A stretch of DNA of 64,000 nt. Origin: Pedobacter sp. PAMC26386. GTDB taxonomy: Bacteria; Bacteroidota; Bacteroidia; Sphingobacteriales; Sphingobacteriaceae. The stretch spans positions 4,489,067-4,553,066 of the forward strand of contig CP060294.1 in assembly GCA_014302835.1 (NCBI GenBank), written 5' to 3'. The position numbers and the translations under genes are program-made. The notes beneath the pieces are model-generated. The model saw only the letters and a list, made by a program, of their open reading frames with translations, ran no database searches and was not told the origin of the DNA. This document shows, one piece after another, positions 1-8,175 of the stretch. The number at the start of each line of letters is the position of its first letter. Position 1 is the first letter of the stretch.

Positions 1-244
1 TGTTAATTACAGTGGCCAGCATTCCCATATAATCTGCTTGCGCACGGTCCATACCAGATTTCTCTGCACTTAAACCTCTGAAAATATTACCACCACCTAT
101 AACTATTGCAATTTCCAGGCCCTGTGCATGGACAGCTTTAATATCTTCTGCGTATTGTTTAACGCGATCATTATCAATACCATATTGCTTTTCGCCCATT
201 AGCGACTCTCCGCTTAACTTGAGTAGGATCCTTTTATACTTCAT
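1..244 (-). CDS. pyrH: UMP kinase, N-terminal part (runs off the left edge)
   Basis: Uridylate kinase phosphorylates UMP to UDP in the cytoplasm as part of pyrimidine nucleotide synthesis. Reading leftwards from the ATG at 244, the visible 81 codons begin MKYKRILLKLSGESLMG, followed by the glycine-rich IAIVIGGGNIFRG and a GMDRAQADYMGMLATVIN segment, all hallmarks of the bacterial hexameric PyrH amino-acid-kinase fold. The C-terminal two thirds lie outside the window. It lies downstream of tsf in the same direction, as in the widespread rpsB-tsf-pyrH-frr order, but here nagA is interposed. The nagA stop is 30 bases upstream of this start, so the two may be cotranscribed. Confidence 0.95.
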   Translation of the reverse strand, partial: MKYKRILLKLSGESLMGEKQYGIDNDRVKQYAEDIKAVHAQGLEIAIVIGGGNIFRGLSAEKSGMDRAQADYMGMLATVIN

Positions 245-274
245 GACTCCAAAAATAACTATTTGTTTTAATTA

Positions 275-1387
275 TTAGGCCGAAATGTTTAAACCTGCAA
301 CAAAAACCTTTTGCAAGGTCAACTGATCGCTTATTAACAATAAATCAGCGGCTTTTCCTATAGCTATCTGTCCGTATTGGTCATCCATTTTCAGAACTCT
401 TGCCGGATATGCTGAAGCCATAGCTAAAGCGGCAGACAAAGGGATGTCACAATATTTAACACAATTACTCACTGCATCGAGCAATGTAATGTTAGATCCT
501 GAGATTGTCCCCTCCGGTGTTACATACCTGGAGCCTTCCAATTGATGTTTATAAGGGCCAATCGTACAAGCAGTAACTGCATCTGTGATCAGAAATAACC
601 GTTCTGGCATCAGTTTATAGCTCATTTTAACGACTTCAAGATCAACATGAGCCCCGTCAGCAATGATACTGGCCATCACCGTGGGGTGATTAAACACTGC
701 TGTGGGTAAATTAGGGCTTCTGTGATGGATGGAAGGCATTGCATTGTATAAATGGGTGGTCGTGGTAAAACCGCTGTTAAAAGCATGATTCGCTTGCTCC
801 AAGTTGGCATCGCTATGTCCAAGAGACAGCACGATTCCTTGTTCCAGTAAATAATTGATGACCTCATCATCCTGCAACTCATGGGCAATGGTCATCATTT
901 TAACAACACCATCTGCTGCTTCTATTAGCCCTTTTACTTCTTCCAGTGTTGCTTTATGAACATATTCGATTGGATGTGCCCCTAGCCTTTTAGGATTTAA
1001 ATAGGGTCCTTCTAAATGAAGACCCAAAAAAGCACGGGCATGTTGCCTGTATGCTTTTGCTGCTGCAATTGCCTCCTTAAAAACGGCTATGGTATTGGTC
1101 GCTAAACAAACAAGGAAACCTGTTGTACCTTTACCAACCAGATCTGCATCCATCTGCTGTAATGTTTCTACAGTAGGATAAGCTGAAAATAAATTACCAC
1201 CACTACCGTAGATCTGAAGGTCAATCAATCCAGGAGACAGATAGTTCCCCTCTCCGTCTACAATTTCATATCCAGCTGGTACGGCATCCTGAGTAATGTC
1301 CTTGATGATCCCATCTGCGATTAAAACAGTTGCATCGGTAATCAGCTGCTCATCTTTAAAAAATTTTGAGTTCTTAATTGCTATCAT
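275..1387 (-). CDS. nagA: N-acetylglucosamine-6-phosphate deacetylase
   Basis: Removes acetate from GlcNAc-6-phosphate to give glucosamine-6-phosphate, in amino-sugar and cell-wall recycling (cytoplasm). The 370 residues match the usual length of this amidohydrolase family. Seen: PGLIDLQIYGSGG at about 52-64, the LEGPYL metal-ligand glutamate E126, LGHSDA with H191, THLYNAM with H212, and catalytic D269 in LITDAV. The first metal motif, HxH in two-metal members, is Q-x-Y here; E. coli NagA has Q-x-N and uses one metal, so this is probably a single-metal enzyme (inference). The gene sits between the tsf terminator and pyrH, an unusual guest in the translation cluster. Confidence 0.93.
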   Translation of the reverse strand: MIAIKNSKFFKDEQLITDATVLIADGIIKDITQDAVPAGYEIVDGEGNYLSPGLIDLQIYGSGGNLFSAYPTVETLQQMDADLVGKGTTGFLVCLATNTIAVFKEAIAAAKAYRQHARAFLGLHLEGPYLNPKRLGAHPIEYVHKATLEEVKGLIEAADGVVKMMTIAHELQDDEVINYLLEQGIVLSLGHSDANLEQANHAFNSGFTTTTHLYNAMPSIHHRSPNLPTAVFNHPTVMASIIADGAHVDLEVVKMSYKLMPERLFLITDAVTACTIGPYKHQLEGSRYVTPEGTISGSNITLLDAVSNCVKYCDIPLSAALAMASAYPARVLKMDDQYGQIAIGKAADLLLISDQLTLQKVFVAGLNISA

Positions 1388-1462
1388 GTCTTAGTTCTTA
1401 GAATAAAAGAGCGCTACTATGGTAAATGATAAGGTGTCTCTAAGATAGAGCAAAAATATAAG

Positions 1463-1497
1463 GCAAAAAAAAAGTCCCTTAAAATAAGGGACCTTTT
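1463..1497 (-). terminator. Rho-independent terminator after tsf
   Basis: Read on the minus strand, GTCCCTTA and TAAGGGAC form an 8-bp stem with a 3-nt loop (arms 1474-1481 and 1485-1492) followed by a run of about ten T. It lies 18 bases beyond the tsf stop and separates the ribosomal operon from nagA-pyrH. Confidence 0.85.
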
Positions 1498-1514
1498 AAT
1501 TTATCATGAAGGAA

Positions 1515-2351
1515 CTATGATCCTAATTGAACACGTTTAAATGCAGTAACAGTTAAATCTTTAGCTGTGTCATTTAAAAATTTACGAACGTCTTTAGAAG
1601 AATCCTTAACAAATTCCTGGTTTAATAAAGTACTGTCTTTGTAAAACTTGTTCAGTTTACCAGCAGCAATTTTTTCAACCATTTCTTCTGGTTTACCTTC
1701 TGCACGGATTTGCTCTTTAGCAATTTCCATTTCACGCTCGATAGTGTGTGTATCTACATCTGCTTTATCTAAAGCAACCGGGTTCATTGCAGCAATTTGC
1801 ATAGCTACATCTTTTCCAGCTTCGTCAGCACCAGCAACATTTTGGTTTAAAGCAACCAAAACACCTAAACGGTAGTTACTGTGGATGTAAGGGATAACTT
1901 TTTCGCCTGATACTGTTTCAAATTTAGAGATACCAATTTTCTCGCCGATTTTACCAGTGTTTTCAACGATGATATCAGAAACTTTCTGACCATCAACTTC
2001 AAGAGATAACAATTCTTCTAAAGTTGCTGGGTTTTTCTCAACAGCTAAATCAGTGAATTTGTTAGCTAAAGCTATGAAATCAGCATTTTTAGCTACGAAA
2101 TCTGTTTCGCAGTTTAATTCAACTACAACACCACGTTTTCCGTCAGCTGTAGCTTTTGCGATTACAACACCTTCGTTAGAATCACGATCCTGACGACTTG
2201 CTGCAACTTTAGCTCCTTTTTTACGTAAGTAATCAACCGCAGCTTCGAAATCGCCATTGGCCTCTATTAATGCTTTTTTGCAATCCATCATACCGGCACC
2301 GGTTTGTTGGCGTAATTTGTTTACATCTGCTGCAGAAATTTGTACTGACAT
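1515..2351 (-). CDS. tsf: Elongation factor Ts
   Basis: Guanine-nucleotide exchange factor that regenerates EF-Tu-GTP during translation. The 278 residues open with a UBA-like domain (MSVQISAADVNKLRQQTGAG, about 1-45, with MMDCKKAL). The signature VELNCETDFVAKN follows near residue 80, which contains the TDFV residues that contact EF-Tu, and then the dimerisation and core domains. The length is typical. It follows rpsB in the same direction with a 103-bp gap that holds an imperfect hairpin, and a strong terminator follows, so it is the last gene of the rplM-rpsI-rpsB-tsf unit. Confidence 0.98.
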   Translation of the reverse strand: MSVQISAADVNKLRQQTGAGMMDCKKALIEANGDFEAAVDYLRKKGAKVAASRQDRDSNEGVVIAKATADGKRGVVVELNCETDFVAKNADFIALANKFTDLAVEKNPATLEELLSLEVDGQKVSDIIVENTGKIGEKIGISKFETVSGEKVIPYIHSNYRLGVLVALNQNVAGADEAGKDVAMQIAAMNPVALDKADVDTHTIEREMEIAKEQIRAEGKPEEMVEKIAAGKLNKFYKDSTLLNQEFVKDSSKDVRKFLNDTAKDLTVTAFKRVQLGS

Positions 2352-2387
2352 TTTATTTTCTTTTTAAGTTTTTATCTAAAAAATTAT

Positions 2388-2441
2388 GGGTTGTACATTG
2401 TATGTTGTAAGTAAGAACCCGCAACGCACAACATACAACCC
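2388..2441. repeat. Imperfect inverted repeat between rpsB and tsf
   Basis: The right arm ACAACATACAACCC (2428-2441) pairs with GGGTTGTA and TGTTGT on the left, where a 7-base TTGTA-rich insertion interrupts the arm. The short TTGTA/TTGTATG units look repeat-derived. It could be an intercistronic processing hairpin or attenuator tuning tsf relative to rpsB. There is no T-run that would make it a clear terminator. Confidence 0.45.
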
Positions 2442-2454
2442 AAAAATATATTAT

Positions 2455-3279
2455 TTATGCTTCGCTTGTACCTTCTTCGGTTTCAGCATTTTCTTTTCTT
2501 GCTCTTCTAGCGCCAGGTGCAGCAGCTTCAGGAGCATCAGCAGCAGTTTTAGCAGCTACAGCTTCTTTCTCAGCTTCATCATCTTTTTCACGCTTACGCT
2601 CATCTAAACCTTCTTCAATTGCTTTGATGATAACATCAGTAATTAAAGAGATAGATTTAGTTGCATCATCATTCGCTGGAATAGGGAAATCGATGTTAGA
2701 AGGATCAGAGTTTGTATCAACCATTGCGAAAGTTGGAATGTTTAATTTCAACGCCTCACTAACAGCGATATGCTCTTTTTTAACGTCAATTAAAAAGATA
2801 GCAGCTGGTAAACGGTTTAAATCCGCGATACCACCTAATAAGCTTTCTAATTTAATACGCTCACGCTGGATCATCAAACGCTCTTTCTTAGAAAGAATAG
2901 AGTAAGTACCGTCTTTAGTCATCTTGTCGATGTTAGACATCTTCTTGATTGACTTACGTACAGTTTGAAAGTTAGTTAACATACCACCTAACCAACGCTC
3001 AGTTACGAAAGGCATGTTTACTTTTTTTGCTTGATCAGCAACGATTTCTTTAGCTTGTTTCTTAGTTGCTACAAATAAGATCTTACGACCCGATTTTACG
3101 ATCTGTTTGATCGCTGAAGCAGCTTCTTCAGTTTTAGTTAAAGTTTTGTTTAAATCTATAATGTGAATCCCATTGCGTTCCATAAAAATATATGGTGCCA
3201 TTTTCGGATTCCATTTGCGGGTAAGGTGACCAAAGTGTACACCTGCATCCAATAAGTCTTGATATGTTGTTCTTGCCAT
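2455..3279 (-). CDS. rpsB: 30S ribosomal protein S2
   Basis: Structural protein of the small ribosomal subunit. The N-terminus (LLDAGVHFGHLTRKWNPKM) and the FVTERWLGGMLTNFQT segment near 90-110 are diagnostic S2 motifs. At 274 residues it is somewhat longer than E. coli S2 because of a charged, alanine- and glutamate-rich tail (about 225-274, KREKDDEAEKEAVAAK onward), a low-complexity extension often seen in Bacteroidota. It lies 20 bp after rpsI in the same operon. Confidence 0.98.
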   Translation of the reverse strand: MARTTYQDLLDAGVHFGHLTRKWNPKMAPYIFMERNGIHIIDLNKTLTKTEEAASAIKQIVKSGRKILFVATKKQAKEIVADQAKKVNMPFVTERWLGGMLTNFQTVRKSIKKMSNIDKMTKDGTYSILSKKERLMIQRERIKLESLLGGIADLNRLPAAIFLIDVKKEHIAVSEALKLNIPTFAMVDTNSDPSNIDFPIPANDDATKSISLITDVIIKAIEEGLDERKREKDDEAEKEAVAAKTAADAPEAAAPGARRARKENAETEEGTSEA

Positions 3280-3299
3280 TGTCTTTGTCCTCCTTGAGA

Positions 3300-3686
3300 T
3301 TAACGTTTACTGAATTGGAACTTTTTACGAGCTTTCTTGCGACCTGGTTTCTTACGTTCAACCATACGCATATCACGGGTCATTAACCCTTTAGCACGTA
3401 ATGCCGGTTTTTTCTCAGCATCTAATTCGACAATAGCTTTAGCGATCGCTAAACGAACAGCTTCTGCCTGGCCTTTAATACCACCTCCTGCTACGTTTAC
3501 TTTTACGTCATATTGACCGATAAGTTCTGAAACTTCAAAACTTTGGTTTACAATATATTGTAAAGGTAATGTAGGGAAATATACTTTGTGATCTTTACTG
3601 TTTACAGTAATAGTACCGTTGCCTTCTTTCATGTAGATTCGCGCAACAGCAGTTTTTCTTCTTCCTGAAGTGTTAGTAACTGACAT
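3300..3686 (-). CDS. rpsI: 30S ribosomal protein S9
   Basis: Small-subunit protein whose C-terminal tail reaches the P-site tRNA. The 128 residues include SGRRKTAVARIYMKEG at the start, the VAGGGIKGQAEAVRLAIAKA core (about 66-85), and the highly basic C-terminus ending RKKFQFSKR, where S9 classically ends in SKR. It is 16 bp downstream of rplM, the conserved rplM-rpsI pair. Confidence 0.98.
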   Translation of the reverse strand: MSVTNTSGRRKTAVARIYMKEGNGTITVNSKDHKVYFPTLPLQYIVNQSFEVSELIGQYDVKVNVAGGGIKGQAEAVRLAIAKAIVELDAEKKPALRAKGLMTRDMRMVERKKPGRKKARKKFQFSKR

Positions 3687-3702
3687 TTCTTTCTTCCTTT
3701 AA

Positions 3703-4146
3703 TTAAAGTGTAATGGTTTTTGGTGATTGTGCTGCATGAGGATGCTCAGTACCTGCATAAACAAAAAGGTTGGTGTATAATTTAGCACCTAATTTTGTTT
3801 TAGGTAACATACCACGAACTGCTTTTTCTACTACACGTGTAGGATGTTTCGCCAACAACTCTTTTGGAGAGATGAAACGCTGACCACCTGGATATCCAGT
3901 ATATGAAACGTACTGTTTGTCGTTCATTTTATTTCCGGTCAACTTAATCTTGTCCGCATTGATAACGATCACATTATCGCCGCAGTCTACGTGTGGGGTG
4001 TACTCAGGCTTGTTTTTACCACGGATGATCATTGCGATCTTCGATGACAAGCGCCCCAAAATCTCGCCTTGTGCATCAACAACAACCCACTGTTTGTTAA
4101 CAGTTTTAGCATTGGCAGAGACAGTTTTGTAACTTAACGTATTCAC
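3703..4146 (-). CDS. rplM: 50S ribosomal protein L13
   Basis: Large-subunit assembly protein, 147 residues. Visible signatures are the WVVVDAQGEILGRLSSKIA N-terminal block, PHVDCGDNVIVINADKIKLTG near 50-70, and GYPGGQR followed by VRGMLPKTKLG near 110. It is first in the rplM-rpsI-rpsB-tsf operon; a strong Bacteroidota promoter lies 57-87 bases upstream of the start codon. Confidence 0.98.
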   Translation of the reverse strand: MNTLSYKTVSANAKTVNKQWVVVDAQGEILGRLSSKIAMIIRGKNKPEYTPHVDCGDNVIVINADKIKLTGNKMNDKQYVSYTGYPGGQRFISPKELLAKHPTRVVEKAVRGMLPKTKLGAKLYTNLFVYAGTEHPHAAQSPKTITL

Positions 4147-4202
4147 TTGCTTGTATTTAATTTGTTAAACAATTATTTTTTCTCCCTAGGATTTAGGGAC
4201 TG

Positions 4203-4233
4203 CAAAGATAGATTAATATGTTTAATTGTCAAA
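4203..4233 (-). promoter_or_regulatory. Promoter of the rplM-rpsI-rpsB-tsf operon
   Basis: On the minus strand a TTTG box (complement of 4230-4233) is followed after exactly 19 bases by TATCTTTG (complement of 4203-4210). This matches the Bacteroidota sigma-ABfr consensus TTTG-N19-TAnnTTTG perfectly. Transcription is expected to start near 4196, giving a leader of about 50 nt before rplM. Confidence 0.8.
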
Positions 4234-4236
4234 TAG

Positions 4237-4623
4237 TTAATCACTTTTTTTATCTATTTTTTCATACAGGGCAGTAAATAGCTGTAAAAAGATAGTTATA
4301 GCGAACAAGAACCCCGATGCAATCAATAAAATTGTTTCCGTTGGATAATAATGATAGCTAATGGTGTCAACTAATAACAGAATAGCACCATATCCCATAT
4401 AAGAGGCATATAATAAAGTTATGCCTCCTGCAAGCCACTGAAGAACCTCCCATTTAGCCTGTCCGGTCTCCAGATTGCGTAAAGTCATCCAGTTAAAGAC
4501 AATAACAACTAACAATCCAAAAACAACCCAACGATTACCATTGAGCAAATAGGCCAGAAAATAAAGCACAGCAAAAAGAAGGTTCAGATAAGATAAAGTT
4601 CTAAGCATGTCTCTGTTTTTCAA
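4237..4623 (-). CDS. Small four-helix membrane protein of unknown function
   Basis: Not recognised. The 128 residues contain four hydrophobic segments (about 9-26, 30-47, 62-80 and 92-116), the second preceded by a RNLETGQAKWEV cytoplasmic-type loop. The basic termini (MKNRD, EKIDKKSD) suggest both ends face the cytoplasm. It lies upstream of the rplM promoter and points the same way, so it does not belong to the ribosomal operon. Likely an inner-membrane protein; no function is implied by neighbours. Confidence 0.6.
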   Translation of the reverse strand: MKNRDMLRTLSYLNLLFAVLYFLAYLLNGNRWVVFGLLVVIVFNWMTLRNLETGQAKWEVLQWLAGGITLLYASYMGYGAILLLVDTISYHYYPTETILLIASGFLFAITIFLQLFTALYEKIDKKSD

Positions 4624-4707
4624 AAAAGCGTTTGCAATATAAAATTAACAGTTTTTAAGAACCTTTTTATTCGCATATTGTTACACTATTACAAAAAGAG
4701 AATTATT

Positions 4708-4914
4708 ATGACAAAAGAAACGAAAATAGTTGCAGGTATACTGGCAGGAGCTGCCCTTGGTGCTGCGGTAGCTTTAATCTTATCTTCAGACAAAAGTGAT
4801 GACCTAAAAGACAAAGTAACGGACTGGTTCTGTGACATCCTGGATGCTTCTAAAGACAAGCTAACAGATGTAGCGGATACAGTGAAAGACAAAATTGCAA
4901 AAGTAAGAGCTTAA
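4708..4914 (+). CDS. YtxH-like small membrane-anchored protein
   Basis: A 68-residue protein with an N-terminal glycine/alanine transmembrane helix (VAGILAGAALGAAVALIL, about 8-25) followed by an amphipathic, lysine- and aspartate-rich helix with DKV-type heptads (SDDLKDKVTDW, DKLTDVADTVKDKI). This is the architecture of YtxH-domain general-stress proteins. The ATG at 4708 was chosen over an upstream in-frame TTG at 4678 because it directly precedes the hydrophobic helix. A strong hairpin terminator follows. The role in the family is poorly defined (envelope/stress); the assignment rests on architecture only. Confidence 0.7.
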   Translation: MTKETKIVAGILAGAALGAAVALILSSDKSDDLKDKVTDWFCDILDASKDKLTDVADTVKDKIAKVRA

Positions 4915-4920
4915 CTTATA

Positions 4921-4952
4921 AATAGCGCCAGGTTAACCTGGCGCTATTATTT
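4921..4952 (+). terminator. Perfect palindromic terminator
   Basis: AATAGCGCCAGG and CCTGGCGCTATT form a 12-bp perfect stem around TTAA, followed by A-TTTTAA. It lies directly after the stop of the YtxH-like gene and 28 bases before the next start. Confidence 0.75.
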
Positions 4953-4979
4953 TAACTATTTAATAACTAAACATCTCTG

Positions 4980-6392
4980 ATGAAAATCGCTTTTCATGGT
5001 GCTGCACGCGCCGTTACTGGTAGCAAACACCTTCTTACCTTAAAAGATAACACTCAAGTATTACTAGACTGCGGCATGTTCCAGGGCATGGGAGAAGCGA
5101 CAGATGGATTAAATAGTAATTTCGGATTTGACCCGTCAAAGGTGACTTATGTAATTCTTTCGCATGCACATATAGACCATTGCGGGCTGATGCCACGTTT
5201 AGTGGCAGAAGGTTTCACGGGAAACATATTTTGCACACCGGCAACAATGGATCTGACCAGAATTCTCTTAATGGATTCTGCAAAAATCCAGATGCAGGAC
5301 GCCGAATATGCGAATAAGAAAAGACCGCGTGGAGAAGATGCAGAAGAGCCGTTATATACGGATGATGATGTGGTCAAAACATTAGGTCAGTTTAAAATAG
5401 TTGATTACAATACAGATTTCGACATCTGTCCGTCAATCACAGTGAATTTCACTGACGCAGGACATATTGTTGGCAGTGCTGCCGTACATTTGACAATCAA
5501 AGAAGAGGGTAAATCTACCAGGCTTACTTTTAGTGGCGACGTAGGCAGATATGGTGACCTTTTATTAAAGAGTCCGCAAACTTTTCCTCAGGCAGATTAT
5601 ATCATTATGGAATCTACCTATGGCGATTCCTTACATAAGGATCTTGAGCCTATCGAAAATATGCTGCTTGAGATCATACAGCATACCTGCCTGGTTAAGA
5701 AAGGTAAGGTTGTTATTCCTGCGTTCAGTGTTGGGAGAACGCAAGAGTTACTATATGCCCTGAACAGTCTCGAACTGAAACATAAATTACCTGACATTCC
5801 TTTTTATGTAGATAGCCCATTATCTGAACAGGCAACGCAGGTTTTAAAGAATCATCCCGAGGTTTATAATAACGGTGTAAAAGAAGTCATGAAAATAGAT
5901 CATGATCCTTTTGCCTTTAAAGGATTGAAATTTATTGAAAGCGTAGAGGAATCAAAAGCACTGAACAATGACCACAGACCTTGTGTGATCATTTCTGCAT
6001 CCGGCATGGCCGACGGAGGAAGAGTAAGACACCACATACGGAATACTGTTGGAGATCAAAAAAACACGATTTTAATGGTGGGCTATTGCTCTCCTGGTTC
6101 ACTGGGAGGCCGGTTACTGGCTGGCGATAAAACAATTTATCTGTTCAGAGAAAATCTTCAGGTAAATGCGGAAGTCCGTTCTATCCAGTCTATGAGCGCG
6201 CATGGAGATTATGAAGATTTACTTCAGTTTCTTTCTACTCAGGACCCTGCAATGGTTAAACAGCTTTTTCTGGTACATGGAGAGTATCCGGTTCAGCAGC
6301 ATTTTGCAAAAAGGCTGAATGAACATGGATTTAAGCACGTAACCATTCCTGAATATCACCAGGTATTTGATTGTGAGACTGTAACTGTATAA
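4980..6392 (+). CDS. Beta-CASP metallo-beta-lactamase-fold hydrolase (RNA-processing exonuclease-like)
   Basis: A 470-residue protein of the COG1236/Ysh1-like group of predicted RNA nucleases. The zinc signature SHAHIDHCG is at 61-69, the second-site histidine lies in DAGHIVGSAAV (about 159-169), and the metal-bridging aspartate in FSGDVGRYGD near 187-196. The beta-CASP insert has SFSVGRTQELL-type and SASGMADGGRVRHH motifs, and C-terminal SAHGDYEDL and LVHGE are the final histidines. All catalytic positions appear intact. Known relatives act on RNA ends in the cytoplasm; the substrate is unknown here. It precedes a methyltransferase and an oxidoreductase on the same strand. Confidence 0.88.
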   Translation: MKIAFHGAARAVTGSKHLLTLKDNTQVLLDCGMFQGMGEATDGLNSNFGFDPSKVTYVILSHAHIDHCGLMPRLVAEGFTGNIFCTPATMDLTRILLMDSAKIQMQDAEYANKKRPRGEDAEEPLYTDDDVVKTLGQFKIVDYNTDFDICPSITVNFTDAGHIVGSAAVHLTIKEEGKSTRLTFSGDVGRYGDLLLKSPQTFPQADYIIMESTYGDSLHKDLEPIENMLLEIIQHTCLVKKGKVVIPAFSVGRTQELLYALNSLELKHKLPDIPFYVDSPLSEQATQVLKNHPEVYNNGVKEVMKIDHDPFAFKGLKFIESVEESKALNNDHRPCVIISASGMADGGRVRHHIRNTVGDQKNTILMVGYCSPGSLGGRLLAGDKTIYLFRENLQVNAEVRSIQSMSAHGDYEDLLQFLSTQDPAMVKQLFLVHGEYPVQQHFAKRLNEHGFKHVTIPEYHQVFDCETVTV

Positions 6393-6451
6393 GTTTCAGT
6401 AAGCCTCTGCCCGATAACCCCGACCGGCTAGCCCTCAGAAAAATAATTTAA

Positions 6452-6459
6452 TACCTTTG
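6452..6459 (+). promoter_or_regulatory. TAnnTTTG (-7) element abutting a start codon
   Basis: TACCTTTG ends 5 bases before the ATG at 6465. Bacteroidota transcription begins about 7 bases after this box, so the methyltransferase mRNA is likely leaderless or nearly so. No TTTG was found at the ideal -33 position. Confidence 0.5.
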
Positions 6460-6464
6460 TCCCG

Positions 6465-7154
6465 ATGGATGTTTTCGGAAGTGCTTTACAAGATCAGTTT
6501 ACCAATGGTACCGCAACAACTCTATTGCTGCATAATTCTTATGACGAACCGGAGGAGATGCCTGTTGACATCTTTTTCCGGACAGAAGAAGAGATGCCGG
6601 ATATAGAACTGGAAGCAATGGATCTTTGTGAAGGCAGAGTGCTTGATGTTGGCGGTGGCGCAGGCAGCCATGCGCTGATCCTTCAGGAACGTGGCTTTGA
6701 CGTCATTGCACTTGACATTTCTCCGGTCGCTGTAGAAATTATGAAAACCAGGGGCGTAAAAAATGCAGTAGAAGGAGACGTTTTTAGTTACCAGGGAGAA
6801 AAGTTTGATACTTTATTATTCCTGATGAACGGTATTGGGCTAACTGGTACTATTGATGGTTTCAAAACTTTTCTCAATCATGCAAAGTCCTTGTTAAATG
6901 ACGACGGGCAATTACTTTTTGATACGTCAGACATTTCTTATTTATATGATGATATAGAGAAACCCGCCGATAAATACCATGGAGAGATCGCTTATCAATA
7001 CGAGTATAAAGATCAAAAAGGAGAATGGTTTAACTGGCTATATCTGGATCCGCAGCTGCTGAAAACAATTGCTAAAGAATGCGGCTGGGAATGTCATTTA
7101 TTATTTGATGATGGTCAGGATCAGTATCTGGCAGAAATGAGAGTCAGTCAATAA
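6465..7154 (+). CDS. Class I SAM-dependent methyltransferase
   Basis: 229 residues. The SAM-binding motif I is VLDVGGGAGSHALILQERG (about 59-77), followed by an acidic residue after beta-2 (VIALDISPVAVEI, about 80-92). The LLFLMNGIGLTG block corresponds to motif IV. The N-terminal 45 residues are variable and may form the lid. The substrate cannot be told from sequence. A luciferase-like oxidoreductase begins 9 bases after the stop, so the two are probably cotranscribed. Confidence 0.8.
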   Translation: MDVFGSALQDQFTNGTATTLLLHNSYDEPEEMPVDIFFRTEEEMPDIELEAMDLCEGRVLDVGGGAGSHALILQERGFDVIALDISPVAVEIMKTRGVKNAVEGDVFSYQGEKFDTLLFLMNGIGLTGTIDGFKTFLNHAKSLLNDDGQLLFDTSDISYLYDDIEKPADKYHGEIAYQYEYKDQKGEWFNWLYLDPQLLKTIAKECGWECHLLFDDGQDQYLAEMRVSQ

Positions 7155-7163
7155 TTTATCCAT

Positions 7164-8174
7164 ATGAGTATTTCTCCTATTCGTTTAAGCATTCTTGATC
7201 AGTCACCTGTCAGAAAAGGTGTTTCTGCAAAACAGGCCATACAGGAAACTGTTGAATTGGTAAAACTTGCCGACAAGCTTGGTTATACCCGTTTTTGGGT
7301 TTCCGAACATCACAATACGAGTGCGCTCGCAGGTTCTACACCCGAAGTTCTGATTGCACACCTTGCTGGCGAAACCAAAAATATAAGATTGGGCTCAGGA
7401 GGTGTAATGCTTCCTAACCACAGCGCATTAAGAGTAGCCGAAAATTTCCGGATGCTGGAAATTCTTTTTCCCGGCAGAATTGATCTTGGGCTAGGCAGAG
7501 CACCGGGAACGGATAGAATCACTGCAAGCATGCTTAACCCCTCCAATCAGTGGAAAGAACAGGATTTCCTGGAAAAACTAGACGAACTGAGAAACTACTT
7601 ACACGATACAGCAGAACAGGGTACCATACAGGCCAAAATCATTGCCATTCCCCAAGCTTCAACTGTGCCACCAATGTGGTTGTTAAGTTCCAGTGGACAA
7701 AGTGGCTTATTTGCAGCGCATTTTGGAATGGGAATGTCATTTGCCCATTTTATTAATCCTATAGGTGGGCCTGAATCTGTTCAGACCTACCGTGATCGCT
7801 TCCAGCCGTCAATAGATCTGCCTGCTCCGGAAGTCAATGTGAGTATTGGTATATTTTGCTCGGAAGACGAAGAACTGATCTTTCGTCAGCAAGCGGTAAT
7901 GGATTACAGATACCTCCAGCTGGAAAAGGGAGGCCGCTTAATTCCCGTTGGCTATGATGACATCAAACAGGTCAGCTATAATGCTGCAGAACAAGAAAGG
8001 ATAGAACATAACAGGCAAAGAATGTTAATCGGAACTCCAAAAGTACTAAAAGAGAAAATAGATACATTGCTGGCCAGTTACCAGGTTAATGAGCTGATGG
8101 CTGTAACGATCACCGAAGGTTTCGAAGAACGCATCCGCTCTTATGAGCTTCTAGCAGCAATGTATCTGAAATAG
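7164..8174 (+). CDS. LLM-class flavin-dependent oxidoreductase
   Basis: 336 residues of the bacterial luciferase-like monooxygenase fold (MsnO8/YhbW-like group that lacks a known physiological substrate). Seen: SILDQSPV at the N-terminus, WVSEHHNT (about 45-52), IRLGSGGVMLPNHS (about 75-88) and RIDLGLGRAPGTD (about 112-124), the conserved beta-barrel strands of the family. FMNH2-dependent oxidation of an unknown substrate is expected. It ends 1 bp from the convergently transcribed pepT. Confidence 0.85.
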   Translation: MSISPIRLSILDQSPVRKGVSAKQAIQETVELVKLADKLGYTRFWVSEHHNTSALAGSTPEVLIAHLAGETKNIRLGSGGVMLPNHSALRVAENFRMLEILFPGRIDLGLGRAPGTDRITASMLNPSNQWKEQDFLEKLDELRNYLHDTAEQGTIQAKIIAIPQASTVPPMWLLSSSGQSGLFAAHFGMGMSFAHFINPIGGPESVQTYRDRFQPSIDLPAPEVNVSIGIFCSEDEELIFRQQAVMDYRYLQLEKGGRLIPVGYDDIKQVSYNAAEQERIEHNRQRMLIGTPKVLKEKIDTLLASYQVNELMAVTITEGFEERIRSYELLAAMYLK

Positions 8175-8175
8175 T

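Noticed and set aside
2386..2607. Open frames opposite rpsB, tsf and other ribosomal genes
   Set aside because: They are antisense shadows with low-complexity Ser/Phe-rich translations and no independent start or spacing support.
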